A stretch of DNA of 64,000 nt from Coenobita brevimanus (GCA_032717465.1 CM064715.1:40086159-40150158), one strand, 5' to 3'; positions 1 through 45,075 are shown, numbered from the stretch's first letter. Notes: generated by a model not told the origin, from the sequence alone. A program made the numbers and translations.

Positions 1-44
1 GCTACCACTAACAATAGCAACCATCCTCAACAAAATCAGTATTA

Positions 45-150
45 GCCTTTGGTAACCGTATAACCAAACCATACGTGCTCCCTACGTGTCAACAAGTGAG
101 TTGGTGGAGGGTTAGTGCCCCTCCCCATAAAACAAATAACTCAAGAGTCA
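45..150 (+). repeat. Fragment resembling the 5' end of the RTE element, joined to SINE-like sequence
   Basis: The stretch around 92-128 (GGAGGGTTAGTGCCCCTCCC) matches, in reverse complement, the 5' end of the RTE copy near 18,900-18,925. The bases before it (about 48-90) resemble, in reverse complement, the sequence flanking the second RTE copy at about 41,545-41,580. Similarity stops after about 100 bp and no coding part follows, so this is a short relic at most. The match was made by eye. Confidence 0.35.
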
Positions 151-3100
151 AATGGCCACCCCTTGCGGGATTGTGACGTCTGGCGGCAGATAGATAGAAT
201 GTCGACCAGCTTGCCTACTCTGCTTCCATCCACGTAGATTCAAGCTTAACCCCTTGAACCCCATGGCGTACTTTGTGGTTTATGCTTGGTATATTCAGAC
301 GATTTTATTCACCTTAGGGAGGGTTTTCCGAATTAGCGAGGTTAGGTATAGTCTTCAGCAACCCTTCCACTAGGAGATCTCCCCACAGCTGAACACATTT
401 GTCTGGAAATAGCAAGAACATTACAAAATATACTCATCACGTTAAAGGAGGCAAATCATCTTCAGGTAGTTTACAACTCATTTTCACGGTACCACCAGTA
501 AAATGTATTCAGCACTCCCACTTGCGCCCAGCCACCGTTCGGTCCTTTATGAGCTCCCTCCCACCCATAGAATCCCTTTGGCAAAACCTCTAGCTCTGTC
601 AGGGGCGATTCACAAAGAAACTTAGGATCGGTTTTTTGTCGTAAAGAAGATGTATTTTTGCAAAGGGGACAGAAAGGATAGTGCAGAATCCTACAATGTC
701 TCTTGAGCTTCCTGTAAAATTATATCTAAATTATGAGAGGTGAGTTATGGTGTCATCTTCTTATTTTCAGTCCGGCGCTCAAAATATCACCCCGGGGCGT
801 AAAGAGATTGTAGAAGTTTGCGAAAAGGATGCGATCTTTCCAGTACTCGTTCGTGCCTAGGTCAGCTTCGTTCGTGAGAACCGTAAATCTGTATTGTTGT
901 AAGAGAGGATCATTTTCTTGACTCCAGCGATAATACTGCTTCATAATTTATCCAAAGACATGTGTGTGACGGGGGTTGCATAGACAGGCAGAAACGACGT
1001 GATCTGTACTTATGCAGGTCAGCGCCTCTCTTAGGTACCGCAAATAGCAGTTCTTGAGGATTATTTTCTTGAGAGATTCCAGCGATAATAAGGCTCCACA
1101 ACCTAACCAGGGGTGCGTGCGAAATGAGGGCATAGAGTCCTTGTATCGGTACCGTACGCGAAAAGGTGTCATTTTTGCGTACATAGGTCACCATCTTTCC
1201 TGACTACCGTATATCTCTGCAACAGTACTTAAGTTTTGTTTACAATCTCGGGTCGATGGCACGGTGCTTCCAGATTACTGTAGTTAGCTCTCCGTACTCA
1301 TTGCCTCCTTATGGTGTATTGCAGCTGCGTTATTACCAGGAGTTGTGTGTATCAGCCAGGAACTACGAATTGCAAAATGAGCACCAGTGAAAAATAACAC
1401 CATCACCCAGTCCATAATGTTCCCATCGATAAAGATGAGGTGAAGTAAAATATAGAAATAGAAAAGGAGGAGGAGGAGGAGGAAGCATGCCTAGTGAAAT
1501 GGATCAAAGAGTCATTTACACATCACTCAAGCCTTTGGAATCCTGGCTCCTCTTTGCAAGCATCATGGTCTGCGAATATCCTTTCCTCCCCAAATGCCTG
1601 ACATGCACCTGTCGGTTGTTATTACACAGACTACCAAGTTCAAACCAGGAGTGCCAAACTTTTGTCATGCGATTCTTATTTACTCACTTCGATCTATTGT
1701 CAGTTTCTTAGTCATTAACTTTCATACCTCATCTTTTCAAGCACAGAGTGTTAAATTATGGCAACTTATGGAAACATAAAAACACAATATAATTTCCATT
1801 ATATTATTGGAAACTAGATAATTATAGTTCACTCACTCTAAACTGGCCCAGGTTTTCATCGTTTTGCAGCTTATTTCACGTAGTCCTGTGGCAGAAAAAA
1901 AAAAAATGTGGCTCTACATCCTTTATGTAGCATTTCTTGTGACTTGCATCATAGTCTGTTGCTACTCTTTTGTTTAGAACCCAGCGTTAGTGATGATGGG
2001 ATGGCAATTTTGGGCCTAGGTAAAGTGAAGACAGTATAGCTTTCCCATCCGCCGTCAGAGTACGACTGTGCCACGAACTGCTCAGATAGAATAATGATAC
2101 ATACTAAATTGTCCTCACAGTAAAGGCATTCAATCTCTGAGAATATTTCTGTGATTATAGCTTTCTTCAGCCAAAGCAGTGTTCTTACATTATTTTTTCA
2201 GCAGTTAATTGCCTAGAACTACATCACATAATTCAAGATCGTACTGATTGTACTAAAGTACTTCAACGCTCTCCTAGACCATTTCTCCTCCGAGTCTAAC
2301 AGTTGTCCTATAGTTTTAAGAATTTCACTGCCTGGAGTAAATAATAGACTACACCGTTGTTCAAAATCATATCACTAAAGTTATTCAGGTATCTCTAGCA
2401 CTCTCCACTGTCATTAAGTTTTGGATATTTTTAGCACACACATTGCTGTCAGGGTGAAGGATAGCCTGTCATCCGTATCAGAACTGTTCTTGATTACTTT
2501 CCGCACTTGATTACATAGATAAAGCTGATATTATTAGCACAGTTGATCTGATGGTAGCATCTTTCGCTACATCTTAGAGTTCAAGATGATGATAGCACAA
2601 TAAGGGGTCATTAGCACTCTCCGTTTTCATTGTTTTGGGTCACTTCACCTGGCCAGAGCATTTTTTTTTCTTTTAGTGTTCGATTGCCAAGAATTACAGG
2701 TACTTGAAGGACGTACTATTCGTGCAATTTGTACCGTAATTTCCAGCATTCATAGTTCAAGGTGGTGCAAAATTTCCGGAGTTCTTCCTAATAATTTCCC
2801 TCAAGTTAAAATCGCAACTCTTAAAAGGAATAAATTTGTCTGGAGTTTATTAAGGATGTAATTTTAAAAAGGTTACTGTACTGAAAAAGTTGGAGATGAC
2901 TGCACACGACAATGACCGCATGTGATGTGCGGACAGAGGTGGTGGTGATCAGAATGACGACGACCATGGCTATGGGTGATGACGTTGCTTTCTCCGTTTT
3001 ACCCCGTCACTTGAGTCTCATTCGACCACCCACACACCACTCATCCCGTCCCGTCACACCTGCCTCCCCCCCTTACCGCTTCACCTGTCTTGGCTCACTC

Positions 3101-4329
3101 CTTCTCTTATCCTACTCAAACGAATGACTTGTATGTATGTACGGTATGTATGTACAGTACAGTATGTATTTATGTTTACGAGTATATGTATGTACTGCTC
3201 ACCTCACAGCTAAAGGTCTTGTACATGTGACAATTCTTGTTTTCAAAGCATCTGTTAGTAAAAAAAAAAAAAAAAAAAGGAAAAGAAAGAAAATGTTATC
3301 CTCATAAACTTTCTTTTCAGTGGAGAAGGGGATATTGTCGGCCGCGGGCTCTGATTGGCTATAATTTCTCCTTTAGCGATAAGTGCACAGAGATTCAAAA
3401 TATGGCACCCGCTACACTGACCTGCCTCACTTGCCCTTCAGGTTGCCGTTTCGTGGAAGTAGTCTTCTAATATCGAAAAACAAGTGAGCGACGGACCTAG
3501 ACGTAGAAGAGACGGACTTCTTTCCACACTAGTGTGGAAAATTTCCACACTACCCCTTTGTGCTATTTTTTTTGCTATAAATGGGATTTTGACATGAATA
3601 GGAGTCATTAATATGTACTGCTGCTTACAGTATATCGTTTTTGAATAATACACACATTTAAAAACAAGGAAAAATACGTCGTGGACCAATGTCTACTTGC
3701 ACCCGGCCGGTAGAATCGCTGCCACTGAATATAGTATTATTTAGCAAATTATTTACAAGACAAATGCCAAACACTGTCATACTTACTTTAAGGTGTTCAG
3801 GAACAGCAGAAGCAATTATCTCAGTAAATCGCTTGTACCTGAACTGTGAACGAATTCGGCATAGTATGATGGCCAGCAATGAATAACAGGAACCGTAACA
3901 GCTATTTTCCTACTGACTGTGGATAAACTCAGGTGATCTATTTGTGGTTGGTTACCTGTACATTTTCTTTTATCGTGTAGGGAAAGACTACTGAATGTAA
4001 CAGCTGTATGTTCAGTTTCTTTTATTATTTGTTGGTTGTAGATAAAATTATTTTTTTCTTGTTTGGTTACTTTTCAGCACGTCCTGAAGATTTACTTTGA
4101 TATATTAACCCCTTAACTTCAGTGCACATCAGTCAGGATCGGTTTTATTATTCACACCTTCTTCAGCAATACTCACATAAAATAAATATATTTTTAGTTG
4201 TGCCATCATCACGTTTTCTATCATCCTGGCCACTAAACAAGAACGTGTGGAAAAATGAAGTCAGAACCAGCGTGGATTTACGGCACTCTGCTTCCAGTTC
4301 CCACATCACTCACTCGCCTTACCACCATC

Positions 4330-4331
<2 letters not shown>
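151..4331. other. AT-rich sequence with no recognisable gene
   Basis: I found no conserved domain, RNA gene or clear mobile element in this stretch. Open frames are short (under about 115 codons) and unrecognised. It contains short homopolymers such as the A-run near 3,260-3,277 and a GTATGTAT-type tract near 3,130-3,195. A weakly duplicated block at 750-1,250 is listed separately. Confidence 0.5.
750..1250. repeat. Degenerate local duplication, possible old coding relic
   Basis: Two segments, about 785-940 and 1,015-1,235, share diverged blocks. One shared block is TATTATCGCTGGA followed by TCAAGAAAAT on the minus strand. On that strand the first segment has a 63-codon open frame that looks protein-like (ending near 753), but I recognise no family. 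It could be a transposon relic, a pseudo-exon or chance. Confidence 0.3.

Positions 4332-4379
<48 letters not shown>
4332..4379. repeat. (GA)n microsatellite
   Basis: Uninterrupted GA dinucleotide run of about 48 bp. Confidence 0.95.
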
Positions 4380-4381
<2 letters not shown>

Positions 4382-4889
4382 ATTATTCGCACCCACGTAT
4401 ACATTCTTAGTGATACTCGTGCATGTAATCACTATTCTCACTCAAATGTCAGAGTTAATGGTGTAACTTCCACGCATTACACCTCTTTCCTCCCAGTTTA
4501 CGTGAGAACCTGCAGTGTTCCGCTTCACGCCTCTCATAAGCATGTTTTATAGGGACATATATGTGACACTGATCTTTGGCCAATTAAATGATCTGTGTCG
4601 GCTGCTGCGGGTTCACCTCAATGGGTTTTCAAACGCCCGTGGAGAGAAAACCAAGAAATATGGCAGAACTTTTGATGCCGACTTTGCCGCATCAGTCAGC
4701 GTTTGAAGGAGAGAATCTCGTAAACTCTGAAAAAATATTCGGGAACTACCAAAAGCAGGTTTTGGTTGAGTGTGATATCCTGGTCAGCGACTCCATTTTA
4801 CTGTGCGATAGGGGTTGTGGGTAAGGAGTAACACATGGCTCTCAAGTGTGTATTGTACGAGCATCCTGCCATTGAAAATATTTGCAAAG

Positions 4890-5560
4890 TAGCCGCAACA
4901 GTACCCTACCTCTCCCTACCTCACTCTACCTCCCCCTGCCTCCCCCTACCTTACTCTCGGACTAAATCTCCCTACTTCACTAACTCCCTCTCTCTCTGTC
5001 TCATTCTATCTCTACATCATCGTACCTTATCCTCCCTTTCCCTGCCTCTCCCCACCTCAGTCACTCCGTACTTCACCTTTTCTACCTCTCAGTGCCTCAC
5101 CTTATTCCTGCCTCTCCCTGTCTTTGCTTATCTCTACTTTTCCCTGCCTCACCCTCTTCCTACCTCTCCTTACCTCAGCTTCGATCTACCTCTCCCTGCC
5201 TTGCCCTCTTCCTACCTGCCCCAACCTCAGCGTTTCTCTGCCTCGCCCTACCCCTTCCTGCCCCACTCTCCCGCTATCTTAAATTAATTCACATTGTCTC
5301 TACCTGTCTGTGCCTCATCCTCTCCTCTTCTCTCTCCCCTCCCCTCTCTCTCCCCCTCCCCTCCCCTCTCTCTCCTCCCCTCCCCTCTCTCTCCTCCTCC
5401 CCTCCCGTCTCTCTCCTCCTCCCCTCCCGTCTCTCTCCTCCTCCCCTCTCTCTTCCCCCCTCTCTCTTCCCCCCCCTCTCTCTTCCCCCCCTCTCTCTTC
5501 CCCCCCCTCTCTCTTCCCCTCCCCTGCCCCTCCCCCTCTCCCTCCTCCTTACCCCTTTTC
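4890..5560. repeat. Long polypyrimidine tract (CCTCTCTCC-type)
   Basis: The + strand is almost pure C/T from about 5,300 to 5,550, with iterated CTCTCTCCTCC and CTCTCTTCCCCC units. A looser CTACCTCCC-type repeat precedes it from about 4,890. The Ser/Pro/Leu-rich frames across it are by-products of the repeat. Confidence 0.85.
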
Positions 5561-5630
5561 AAGGCCACTTAGTGAAGGGCAGTCGTGTTGGGTACGTCCG
5601 CGCACTCGCACGCGCTCATGTGCGCGCGGT

Positions 5631-5632
<2 letters not shown>

Positions 5633-5678
<46 letters not shown>

Positions 5679-5766
5679 CACGCACACGCACGCACGCACG
5701 CACACGCACGCACACGCACGCACGCACGCACACGCACGCACGCACACGTACACGCACACGCACACA
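5633..5766. repeat. (CA)n / (CGCA)n microsatellite
   Basis: A CA run (about 5,635-5,670) passes into mixed CGCA and CACGCA units up to about 5,766. Confidence 0.95.
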
Positions 5767-6363
5767 CTACGAGTATTTAGGTATGTATGTGCCTTGTATC
5801 TCTCTTTCTCTCTCTCTAACTGTATTACTGTTCCTCCCCCTCTCCCACTAACCTCCCCTTCTTGCTTCCATCCCTTTACTTTCCCTTTCCCTCACTCTCA
5901 CCCCTTACTTTCCCTCTCCCTTCTTCCACCCTGTCTTTCTTGCTTTCATATTATCTTCTCTCTCCCTCCACACCTACCCCGCCTCTCCTATCCTCGTTTA
6001 TGTTTCTCTCCCTCCCTCCCTCCCCTTTCCTCTCCTCTCTTCTCCTCTTCGCTCCTCTCTCCTCTTCTCTCCTCTCTCCTTTTTTTAATGGAATGGGCAT
6101 CAGAGAGAGAAGAATTTTGGATGAAGAATATACATTATGTGAAACAAAAAAGTGACAGAATTGAGCTCTCTTGTTTAGGTTACATGATATTAGTGTTTCG
6201 GTTGGCTTTTTTTTTCTTTTTTATTTCTATACCCCCAGCATATCAAGGGTCTGTATGTTCATCTGTTGTGGGTTTAGGATCCTTACTCTTACCCCCTTCC
6301 CATTCCTTCCTCACATGTAGCCCTTCCCTCCTTCCAAATACTTTTCATCTCTCTCTGCCTCTG

Positions 6364-6366
6364 TCC

Positions 6367-6436
<70 letters not shown>
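6364..6436. repeat. (GTCT)n(CT)n microsatellite
   Basis: A GTCT run changes into a CT run. The same compound repeat, longer, is in the second copy of the duplication at about 9,137-9,301. Confidence 0.95.
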
Positions 6437-6440
<4 letters not shown>

Positions 6441-7232
6441 ATATCTCTTCTCCCTCTCGATCTTCCTCCCACCCGCCTCCATTTATCTCTATCTTGCTCG
6501 CCTCCACCTCCGTCTCTCCACTTCCCTCCCTCCCACTGTCTCCCCCACACTATCCCTCCCATCCTACTCATCTGTCAGCCCCCCCCCCCTTCCATTCCAC
6601 CTTAAACTATCGTACCCACCCACACCACCATCATAGGCACTACCAATCCCCACTCACCCAGCATCACTACCACCACTGAAAGCATCAGCCAACATCGTCT
6701 GAGGCCACATCTCCCGTAACGCTCCTACCATCTACCACAACTACCACCATCCTCGTAAGTTTGTTAATACCAGGAACATACACGTATCTCCTTTACTACG
6801 TTGGTGCCTTTTCACGATAGGCAATCTTCACATGATATTATTTAGCTGTGATGAGAGGTTTCGGGCTGGGGTGGTTAAATACAGGCTTCATTGACCCTCT
6901 TCCTTCATTGACCCCTTCACTGTGAGGGCGTTTTCCTAAACTGGAGAGAATCGTCTGGTAGTGACAAGATTACCAAAAACAGGCCATCTTACTGGAGGAT
7001 ATACAGATGAGAGGGCGAAGGTGGATGGAGTGTCTCAGTTTCAGGATCTACCCTTTTCACTCTCATTTGGCCTAAAACTGCCGTCTCCTCATCTTCAATG
7101 CTGAGTTAGTTAAACCAAGAGATTAGTCGTGCCAATAGCTGTTACTCATCGTGCGTATTTTGTATATCAGTAAAATATGCAGAGATAAATATTAATGAGT
7201 ATAATGATAAGTATGGTGATTGATGAGATGAT

Positions 7233-7242
7233 GATAAATCAC

Positions 7243-7286
<44 letters not shown>

Positions 7287-7321
7287 TGATGATGATTTTG
7301 ATGGCGATGATTTAAGACAGC

Positions 7322-7365
<44 letters not shown>

Positions 7366-7382
7366 TGATGATGATGATGATA
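7233..7382. repeat. (AAT)n / (GAT)n microsatellites
   Basis: Two AAT runs (about 7,240-7,282 and 7,322-7,363), each passing into GAT units. Confidence 0.95.
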
Positions 7383-8063
7383 AATTAATAATCATTAATA
7401 TTCAAAATAAAAAATATGAATGATCATAATGATTTGATAACAGTAATAATACTGATAAAATATTATTAATCATGATAATTATAACACCATTGCTAATAAT
7501 AATCACAACAATATAATGTAAACTGACAAAGCATATCATATGTTGCAAAAAAAAAAGATCTACATGAAGGACTGGAAGCAAACCCGATCACTGCAAGTCT
7601 GGAAGGTAAGGCCGATGGAGTAGCATAGCCTGTCATGCATCTTGTTTGTCATCCAGTGCGCTATCACCACACCAGCATTACACCATCACCGCATCACCAT
7701 CACACCATAACATCATCATCATTATACCATCGCTGCAACACCGCCACACCATAATAACACCATCATCATCCTTGAACTCAGTGCCTTCCACGTTGTAATA
7801 AGCAGGGATGAGGGGAAACGAAAGGAAGCATCATAACTGCGTGTCGGCCGTCTGTCTTCCAAACCTCTAGTGATAACATACGTTTCGAGGCCGTCATGTA
7901 GTGATTTTTAACAGGCCAGGGGTATACTTGGACATGTCATTCTACGTAAACAGCTGACTCGGCAAAAGTACCCTGTAGCGATGATATAGTGCAGTGCTTG
8001 TGGCGGTGTGATAGGGTACTGATAACCCTATAGTGTTGAATTCTGCTGTATCTACTGTTTAGA

Positions 8064-8070
8064 ATATCAC

Positions 8071-8126
<56 letters not shown>
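8064..8126. repeat. (ATC)n microsatellite
   Basis: About 20 ATC units. They produce an Asp-rich frame on the minus strand, which is not a gene. Confidence 0.95.
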
Positions 8127-8295
8127 CACTGACATTTTTCTTTCTTAAGGATGGGGCAAGGTGATAATAATGAAATGGATGAGAAACAAGGCGTGTGGTT
8201 GACTGGGTTGTTGGGTGAAATGTCGCTCCAAAAGCAATTCTCCACCATCACCGTTAGTGTGCAGTTTTAGCCACCCATAGTACTACTGGCATTTA

Positions 8296-8335
<40 letters not shown>

Positions 8336-8374
8336 TAGATATTGCTGTTGTAATGAAAATACAGCAATATCTAT

Positions 8375-8409
<35 letters not shown>

Positions 8410-8410
<1 letters not shown>

Positions 8411-8640
8411 ATTACTGCGTCCTCAACCTCCCCCCCCTCTCCCTCTACCCCCCTCCTCTCTCCTTCCCCCTCTCCCTCTACCCTCCTCCTCTCTCCCTCC
8501 CCCTCCTCCTCTCTCCCTCCCCCTCCTCCTCTCCCCCTCCCCCTCCTCCTCTCCCCCTCCCCCTCTCTCCCTCCACCCTCCTCCTCTCCTCCTCTCCCTC
8601 CACCCTCCTCCTCTCCTCCTCTCCCTCTACCCTCCCCCTC
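8410..8640. repeat. Polypyrimidine tract
   Basis: Near-pure C/T on the + strand with CCTCCTCTCTCCCTCC-type units. It gives a Gly/Glu-rich minus-strand frame that is not a gene. Confidence 0.9.
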
Positions 8641-9133
8641 TCCCACTACCCTCCCTTTCTCCCTTCCATCCCTTTACTTTCCCTTTCCTTCACTCTATCC
8701 CCTTACTTTCCCTCTCCCTTCTTCCTCCCTGTCTTTCTTGCTTTCATATATCTTCTCTCTCCCTCCACACCTACACCTCCAACCCTATCCTCGTTTATGC
8801 TTCTCTCCCTCCCTCCCTCTCCTCTCCTCCTTTCTCCTCTTCTCTCATCTATCCTTTTTATAATGGAATGGGCATCAGAGAGAGAAGAATTTTGGGTGAA
8901 GAATATACATTAGGTGAAACAATAAACAGTGACAGAATTGAGCTCTCTGGTTTAGGTTACATGATATCAGTGTTTGGGTTGGCTTTTTTTTTTTTTTTTT
9001 TTTTATTTCTATACCCCCAGCATATTAAGGTCTGTGTGTTCTTCTCTTGTGGGTTTAGGATCCTTACTCTTCCTCCCTTCCCACTTCTTCCTCTTATGTA
9101 GCCCTTCCCTCCTTCCAAATACTTCTTTTTATC

Positions 9134-9305
<172 letters not shown>

Positions 9306-10159
9306 CTCAACTTATATCTCTTCTCCCTCTCGATCTTCCTCCCACCCACCTCCATTTATCTCTATCTTGCTCGCCTCCACCTCCGTCTCTCCACTTTCCT
9401 CCCTCCCACTGTCTCCCCCACACTATCCCTCCCATCCTCCTCATCCGTCAACTCCCCTCCTTCCATTCCACCTCACACTGTCGTACCCCCCCACATCACC
9501 ACCATAGGCACTACCAATCCCCACTCACCCAGCATCACAACCACCACTGAAAGCACCAGCCAACATCGTCTGAGGCCACATCTCCCGTAACGCTCCTACC
9601 ATCTACCACAACTACCACCATTTTCGTAAGTCTATTCATACCAGGAACATACACGCATCTCCTTTACTACGTTGGTACCTTTTCACGATAGGCTAGCTCC
9701 ACATGGTATTATTTAGCTGTGATGAGAGGTTTCGGGCTGGGGTGGTTAAATACAGGCTTCACTGACCCCTTCACTGTGAGGGCGTTTTCCTAAACTGGAG
9801 AGAATCGTCTGGTAGTGACAAGATTACCAAAAACAGGCCATCTTACTGGAGGATATACAGATGAGAGGGCGAAGGTGGATGGAGTCTCTCAGTTTCAGGA
9901 TCTACCCTTTTCACTCTCATTTGGCCTAAAACTGCCGTCTCCTCATCTTGAACGCTGAGTTATACCAAGCGATTAGTCGTGCCGATAGCTGTTACTCATT
10001 GTGCGTATTTTGTATATCAGTAAAATATGCAGAGGAAAAAAATTAATGAGTATAATAATAATGATGGTGATTTGATGATGACGATGATGATGATTAATAA
10101 CGAAAATAATAAAAAGATAAAATAATAATAACAATAATAATAATCATCATCATCCATCC

Positions 10160-10715
10160 ATCCATCCATCCATCCCCCAGTCCTATGTTGCCTCATGAGG
10201 AACGGAGGAACCCGGTATTAGGCAAGTTGGTCCTGGCATTAAAGACGAGTGACCAGCCTCACTCATCCTTGAGTGGCATTACTTGAGCAATAAATACTAA
10301 CCATCCCTTGGATATAAACCTACACAGGCTCAATCCGGCTGGAGCCCCTCAATTACCCCCTAAACCACCAGACGCCAAAATCTGGTTATATGGTTACCAC
10401 CCAGCATAGTAAATGGTTTCCTAGTGTACAGGAAGCCATCTGGCTTGTCATTTAGTGTCGTCACCCATAGGCAGAAGGAAGGCGAAAGAATGAAGGAAAG
10501 ACAGAAGAGACAGTGTAAAGTCGCCCGTAGGCAGAAGGAAGGCGAAAGAATGAAGGAAAGACAAAAGAGGCAGTGTAAAGTCACCCGTAGGCAGAAGGAA
10601 GTGGAAGAATGAAGGAAAGAACGACAGAAGAGGAAGGAAGGACGAGAGGAAAGGGCAGACACCCAAAGCAGCACTACGTCAGATGAGTGGATGGTGAGCC
10701 TCCCCACCTACCACC
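10160..10715 (-). repeat. SINE-like dispersed repeat, about 550 bp, with an internal expansion
   Basis: Present only in copy 2 of the surrounding duplication, between a (CATC)n run and an AAT-rich run. Its left part (about 10,175-10,375) matches, inverted, the + strand copy at 21,865-22,095. Its right part carries the block GGTTACCACCCAGC at about 10,393, also seen near 41,578 and 52,788. The family looks tRNA-derived because the related copy at 45,690 has box A/B-like motifs. Confidence 0.65.
10461..10620. repeat. 60-bp tandem repeat, about 2.6 copies
   Basis: Units start at 10,461, 10,521 and 10,581 with TCACCCATAG or TCGCCCGTAG followed by GCAGAAGGAAG. The related element near 21,735-21,790 has a single copy, so this is a local expansion inside the SINE-like insert. 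Confidence 0.85.
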
Positions 10716-11418
10716 ATATAATAATAATAATAATGAATAATTGTAATATTAAGAATGATTTGATATGAATCAAATTAATTTGATAATAACAATAATAATA
10801 ATATATTATTAATCCTGATAATTATAACATCATTTCTAACAGTAATCACAGCAATGTAATGTAAATTGATAAAGTATATCAGATGTTGAAAAAAAAAATC
10901 GGGCCGTTTTAAACATCTCGACACAAAGGACTGGAAGCAAACCCCATCACTGCAAGTCTGGAAGATAAGGCAGCTGGATTAGTGTAGCCTGTCATGCGTC
11001 ATATTTGTCATCCACCTCCCTATCACCACACCAACATTACACCATCACCGCATCACCACCACATCATGACACCACCACCATTATACCATCACTGCAACAC
11101 CGCCACACCATAATAGCACCATCATCATCCTTGAACTCAGTCCCATCCAGACTGTAATAGCAATGATGTGGGGAAACGAAAGGAAGCATTATAACTGCCT
11201 GTCGGCCGCCTGTCTTCCAAACCTGTAGTAATAATATACGTTTCTAGGCCGTCATGTAGTGGTTTTTAACAGGCCAGGGGTATACTTGAACATGTCATTC
11301 TACGTAAACAGCTGACTCGCCAAAAGTGCCCTGTAACGATGATACTGTATAGTGCAGTGCTTGTTGTGATGTAGTATGGTACTGATAACCCTATTGTGTT
11401 GAATTCTGCTGTGACTGC

Positions 11419-11428
11419 TGTTAAGAAT

Positions 11429-11462
<34 letters not shown>
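11419..11462. repeat. (ATC)n microsatellite
   Basis: ATC run, the counterpart of 8,064-8,126 in the first duplication copy. Confidence 0.9.
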
Positions 11463-11650
11463 CACGGACATTTTTTTTCTACCTCAGGATGGGGTAAGGT
11501 GATGATAAGACGGTAATGGATGAGAAGCAAGGAGTGTGGTTGAGTGGGTTGGTGGGAGAGATGACGCGCCACAAGCAATGATCCACCATCACCGTTAGTA
11601 TGCAGTTTTAGCGACCCATAGCACTACTAACGTTTACATTGCATTGCTCT

Positions 11651-11688
11651 TATTATTACTGTTACTACTACTACTACTATTATTATTA

Positions 11689-11758
<70 letters not shown>
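11651..11758. repeat. (ATT)n microsatellite
   Basis: About 100 bp of ATT units with a short ACT-rich start. Confidence 0.95.
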
Positions 11759-11823
11759 GTAGTATGGTGGTGATGGTGATTTTGATATTGCTCTTGTATT
11801 GAAAATAAAGCAATATTTATGAT

Positions 11824-11882
<59 letters not shown>

Positions 11883-11886
<4 letters not shown>

Positions 11887-12268
11887 CCCTGTTCACCTGA
11901 CAGACTCAAGTAGGTGATAAGCAGGTACATTTCATTATCACGTTTCAATCGCCAGTCATACTTATTACTTTCATCACATAAACATTACCCTAAAAAAAAA
12001 TTACCATCCTCCTCCTCCTTATCATCATCATCATCATCATCATCATTATCATCATCCTACATCCAGAAACAAGAAGAATGAGGGTAAAGTTGGTGCTTGT
12101 AATTTTAGATCAGCTTATTACAGTGACAAATTACATGACTGATGAGAGAGTATGTGTGTAGGGCATTTACTAAACATTATTTCATAGTTCACTGGCTTTT
12201 GTAATTTACTGTTCTTGTTTCTGGATTCATATTAGCCAGGAAAAGGATGATGCTAATTGTGGTACTAG

Positions 12269-12305
<37 letters not shown>

Positions 12306-12850
12306 AAACGTGAACTAAGCAAACTGCAAGCTGAAGTCGTCCATCTCTTCGGCAGTCAACCATCCCCCTTTCGTGGGATAGAAAGGGCCTTGAGGGACGT
12401 TTCTCTTGGTCAACAGATCTGCCTAACTGCAACGATGGCACCGCATGATGGCGTCCGTCTCTAGTTCATGATGATATCTTTTAAATACAGCAACACATTT
12501 ATTCCTATCCATATCATACGACTACAAATTAATCGGTCAGAACAATGAACATAGGTGACTGTGGTGTTCATTGCAAATTCACTCAAGGCAGGAGATGATA
12601 TAGTAGTAAGAAGTATGCGTCCTCATCATCATCGTCCTCGTCCTCATCATCTTCGTCCTCGTCCTCATCATTTCCGTCCTCGACATCATCTCCCTCGTCT
12701 TCGTCGTCGTGATCGTAACCCTCATTTCCAACTAAGAAATGGGGTAAAGTAAAAATTATTCAGATCTGGGAGTCAAACGTCGGTCTTGTACTTTTATGCA
12801 GCTGATAATTATAATAAAGTCCTATGCGTTAAATCAATCAGTCGTTCAAG
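11883..12850. other. Intergenic sequence upstream of the P450 gene
   Basis: No coding region recognised. It contains (ATC)n near 12,020-12,052, (ATG)n near 12,270-12,304 and a CCTCATC/CCTCGTC-rich stretch at about 12,618-12,720. One dispersed repeat at 12,325-12,475 is listed separately. Confidence 0.5.
12325..12475. repeat. Dispersed repeat, copy related to 54,060-54,240
   Basis: Shares ordered blocks with the sequence near 54,070: ACTGCAAGCTGAAG, CAACCATCC, GTGGGATAG, then a GATGGCGTCC/GAAGGCGTCC block. Same orientation. Family not recognised. Confidence 0.5.
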
Positions 12851-12890
12851 TATAGCTATAGTTTTCAGTTTAACACTATTGTCAGTTTAG
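12851..12890 (+). promoter_or_regulatory. Possible core promoter of the P450 gene
   Basis: A TATA-like TATAGCTATA at 12,851-12,860 lies about 30 bp upstream of an arthropod-type initiator TCAGTT at 12,882-12,887 (A at 12,884). This is about 190 bp before the start codon. A second TCAGTT at 12,865 is a rival start. Such motifs are short and frequent, so the call is tentative. Confidence 0.3.
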
Positions 12891-13071
12891 TGTTCGTCTA
12901 TTTTTGTATTCATTTAGTTTTGTGGATATCAGTTTTCTTTGTAATTAAAGTTTCTGCCTGTCTATACGGGTGGTTGTCATATTCTTCGCGTTCACTCAGT
13001 ACATCAACAGTTCGCTAAAATTAATAAACTCTGTGAATTTAACCACACGTGCCTATAACAGGGGCAGCAAC

Positions 13072-45075
<32,004 letters not shown>

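Larger units (their letters stand above)
5800..8405. repeat. Tandem duplication, copy 1
   Basis: Starts and ends in CT-rich runs. Its order of landmarks recurs in copy 2. The block AATGGAATGGGCATCAGAGA is at 6,087 here and at 8,862 there. The (GTCT)n(CT)n run, the GGGCTGGGGTGGTTAAATAC block, the (ATC)n run and the terminal GCAATAT before (CT)n also recur. It holds no recognisable gene, and its frames are mostly low complexity. Confidence 0.85.

Noticed and set aside
5092..6636. 514-codon + strand frame across the CT/CA-rich region
   Set aside because: Its sequence is Ser/Pro/Leu and His/Thr runs dictated by CT and CA repeats. It has no domain and crosses the edge of a duplicated block.
7937..8251. 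Asp-rich protein on the minus strand (also 11,300-11,578)
   Set aside because: Asp run comes from the (ATC)n microsatellite, and the flanks have no homology. The two frames are just the two duplication copies.
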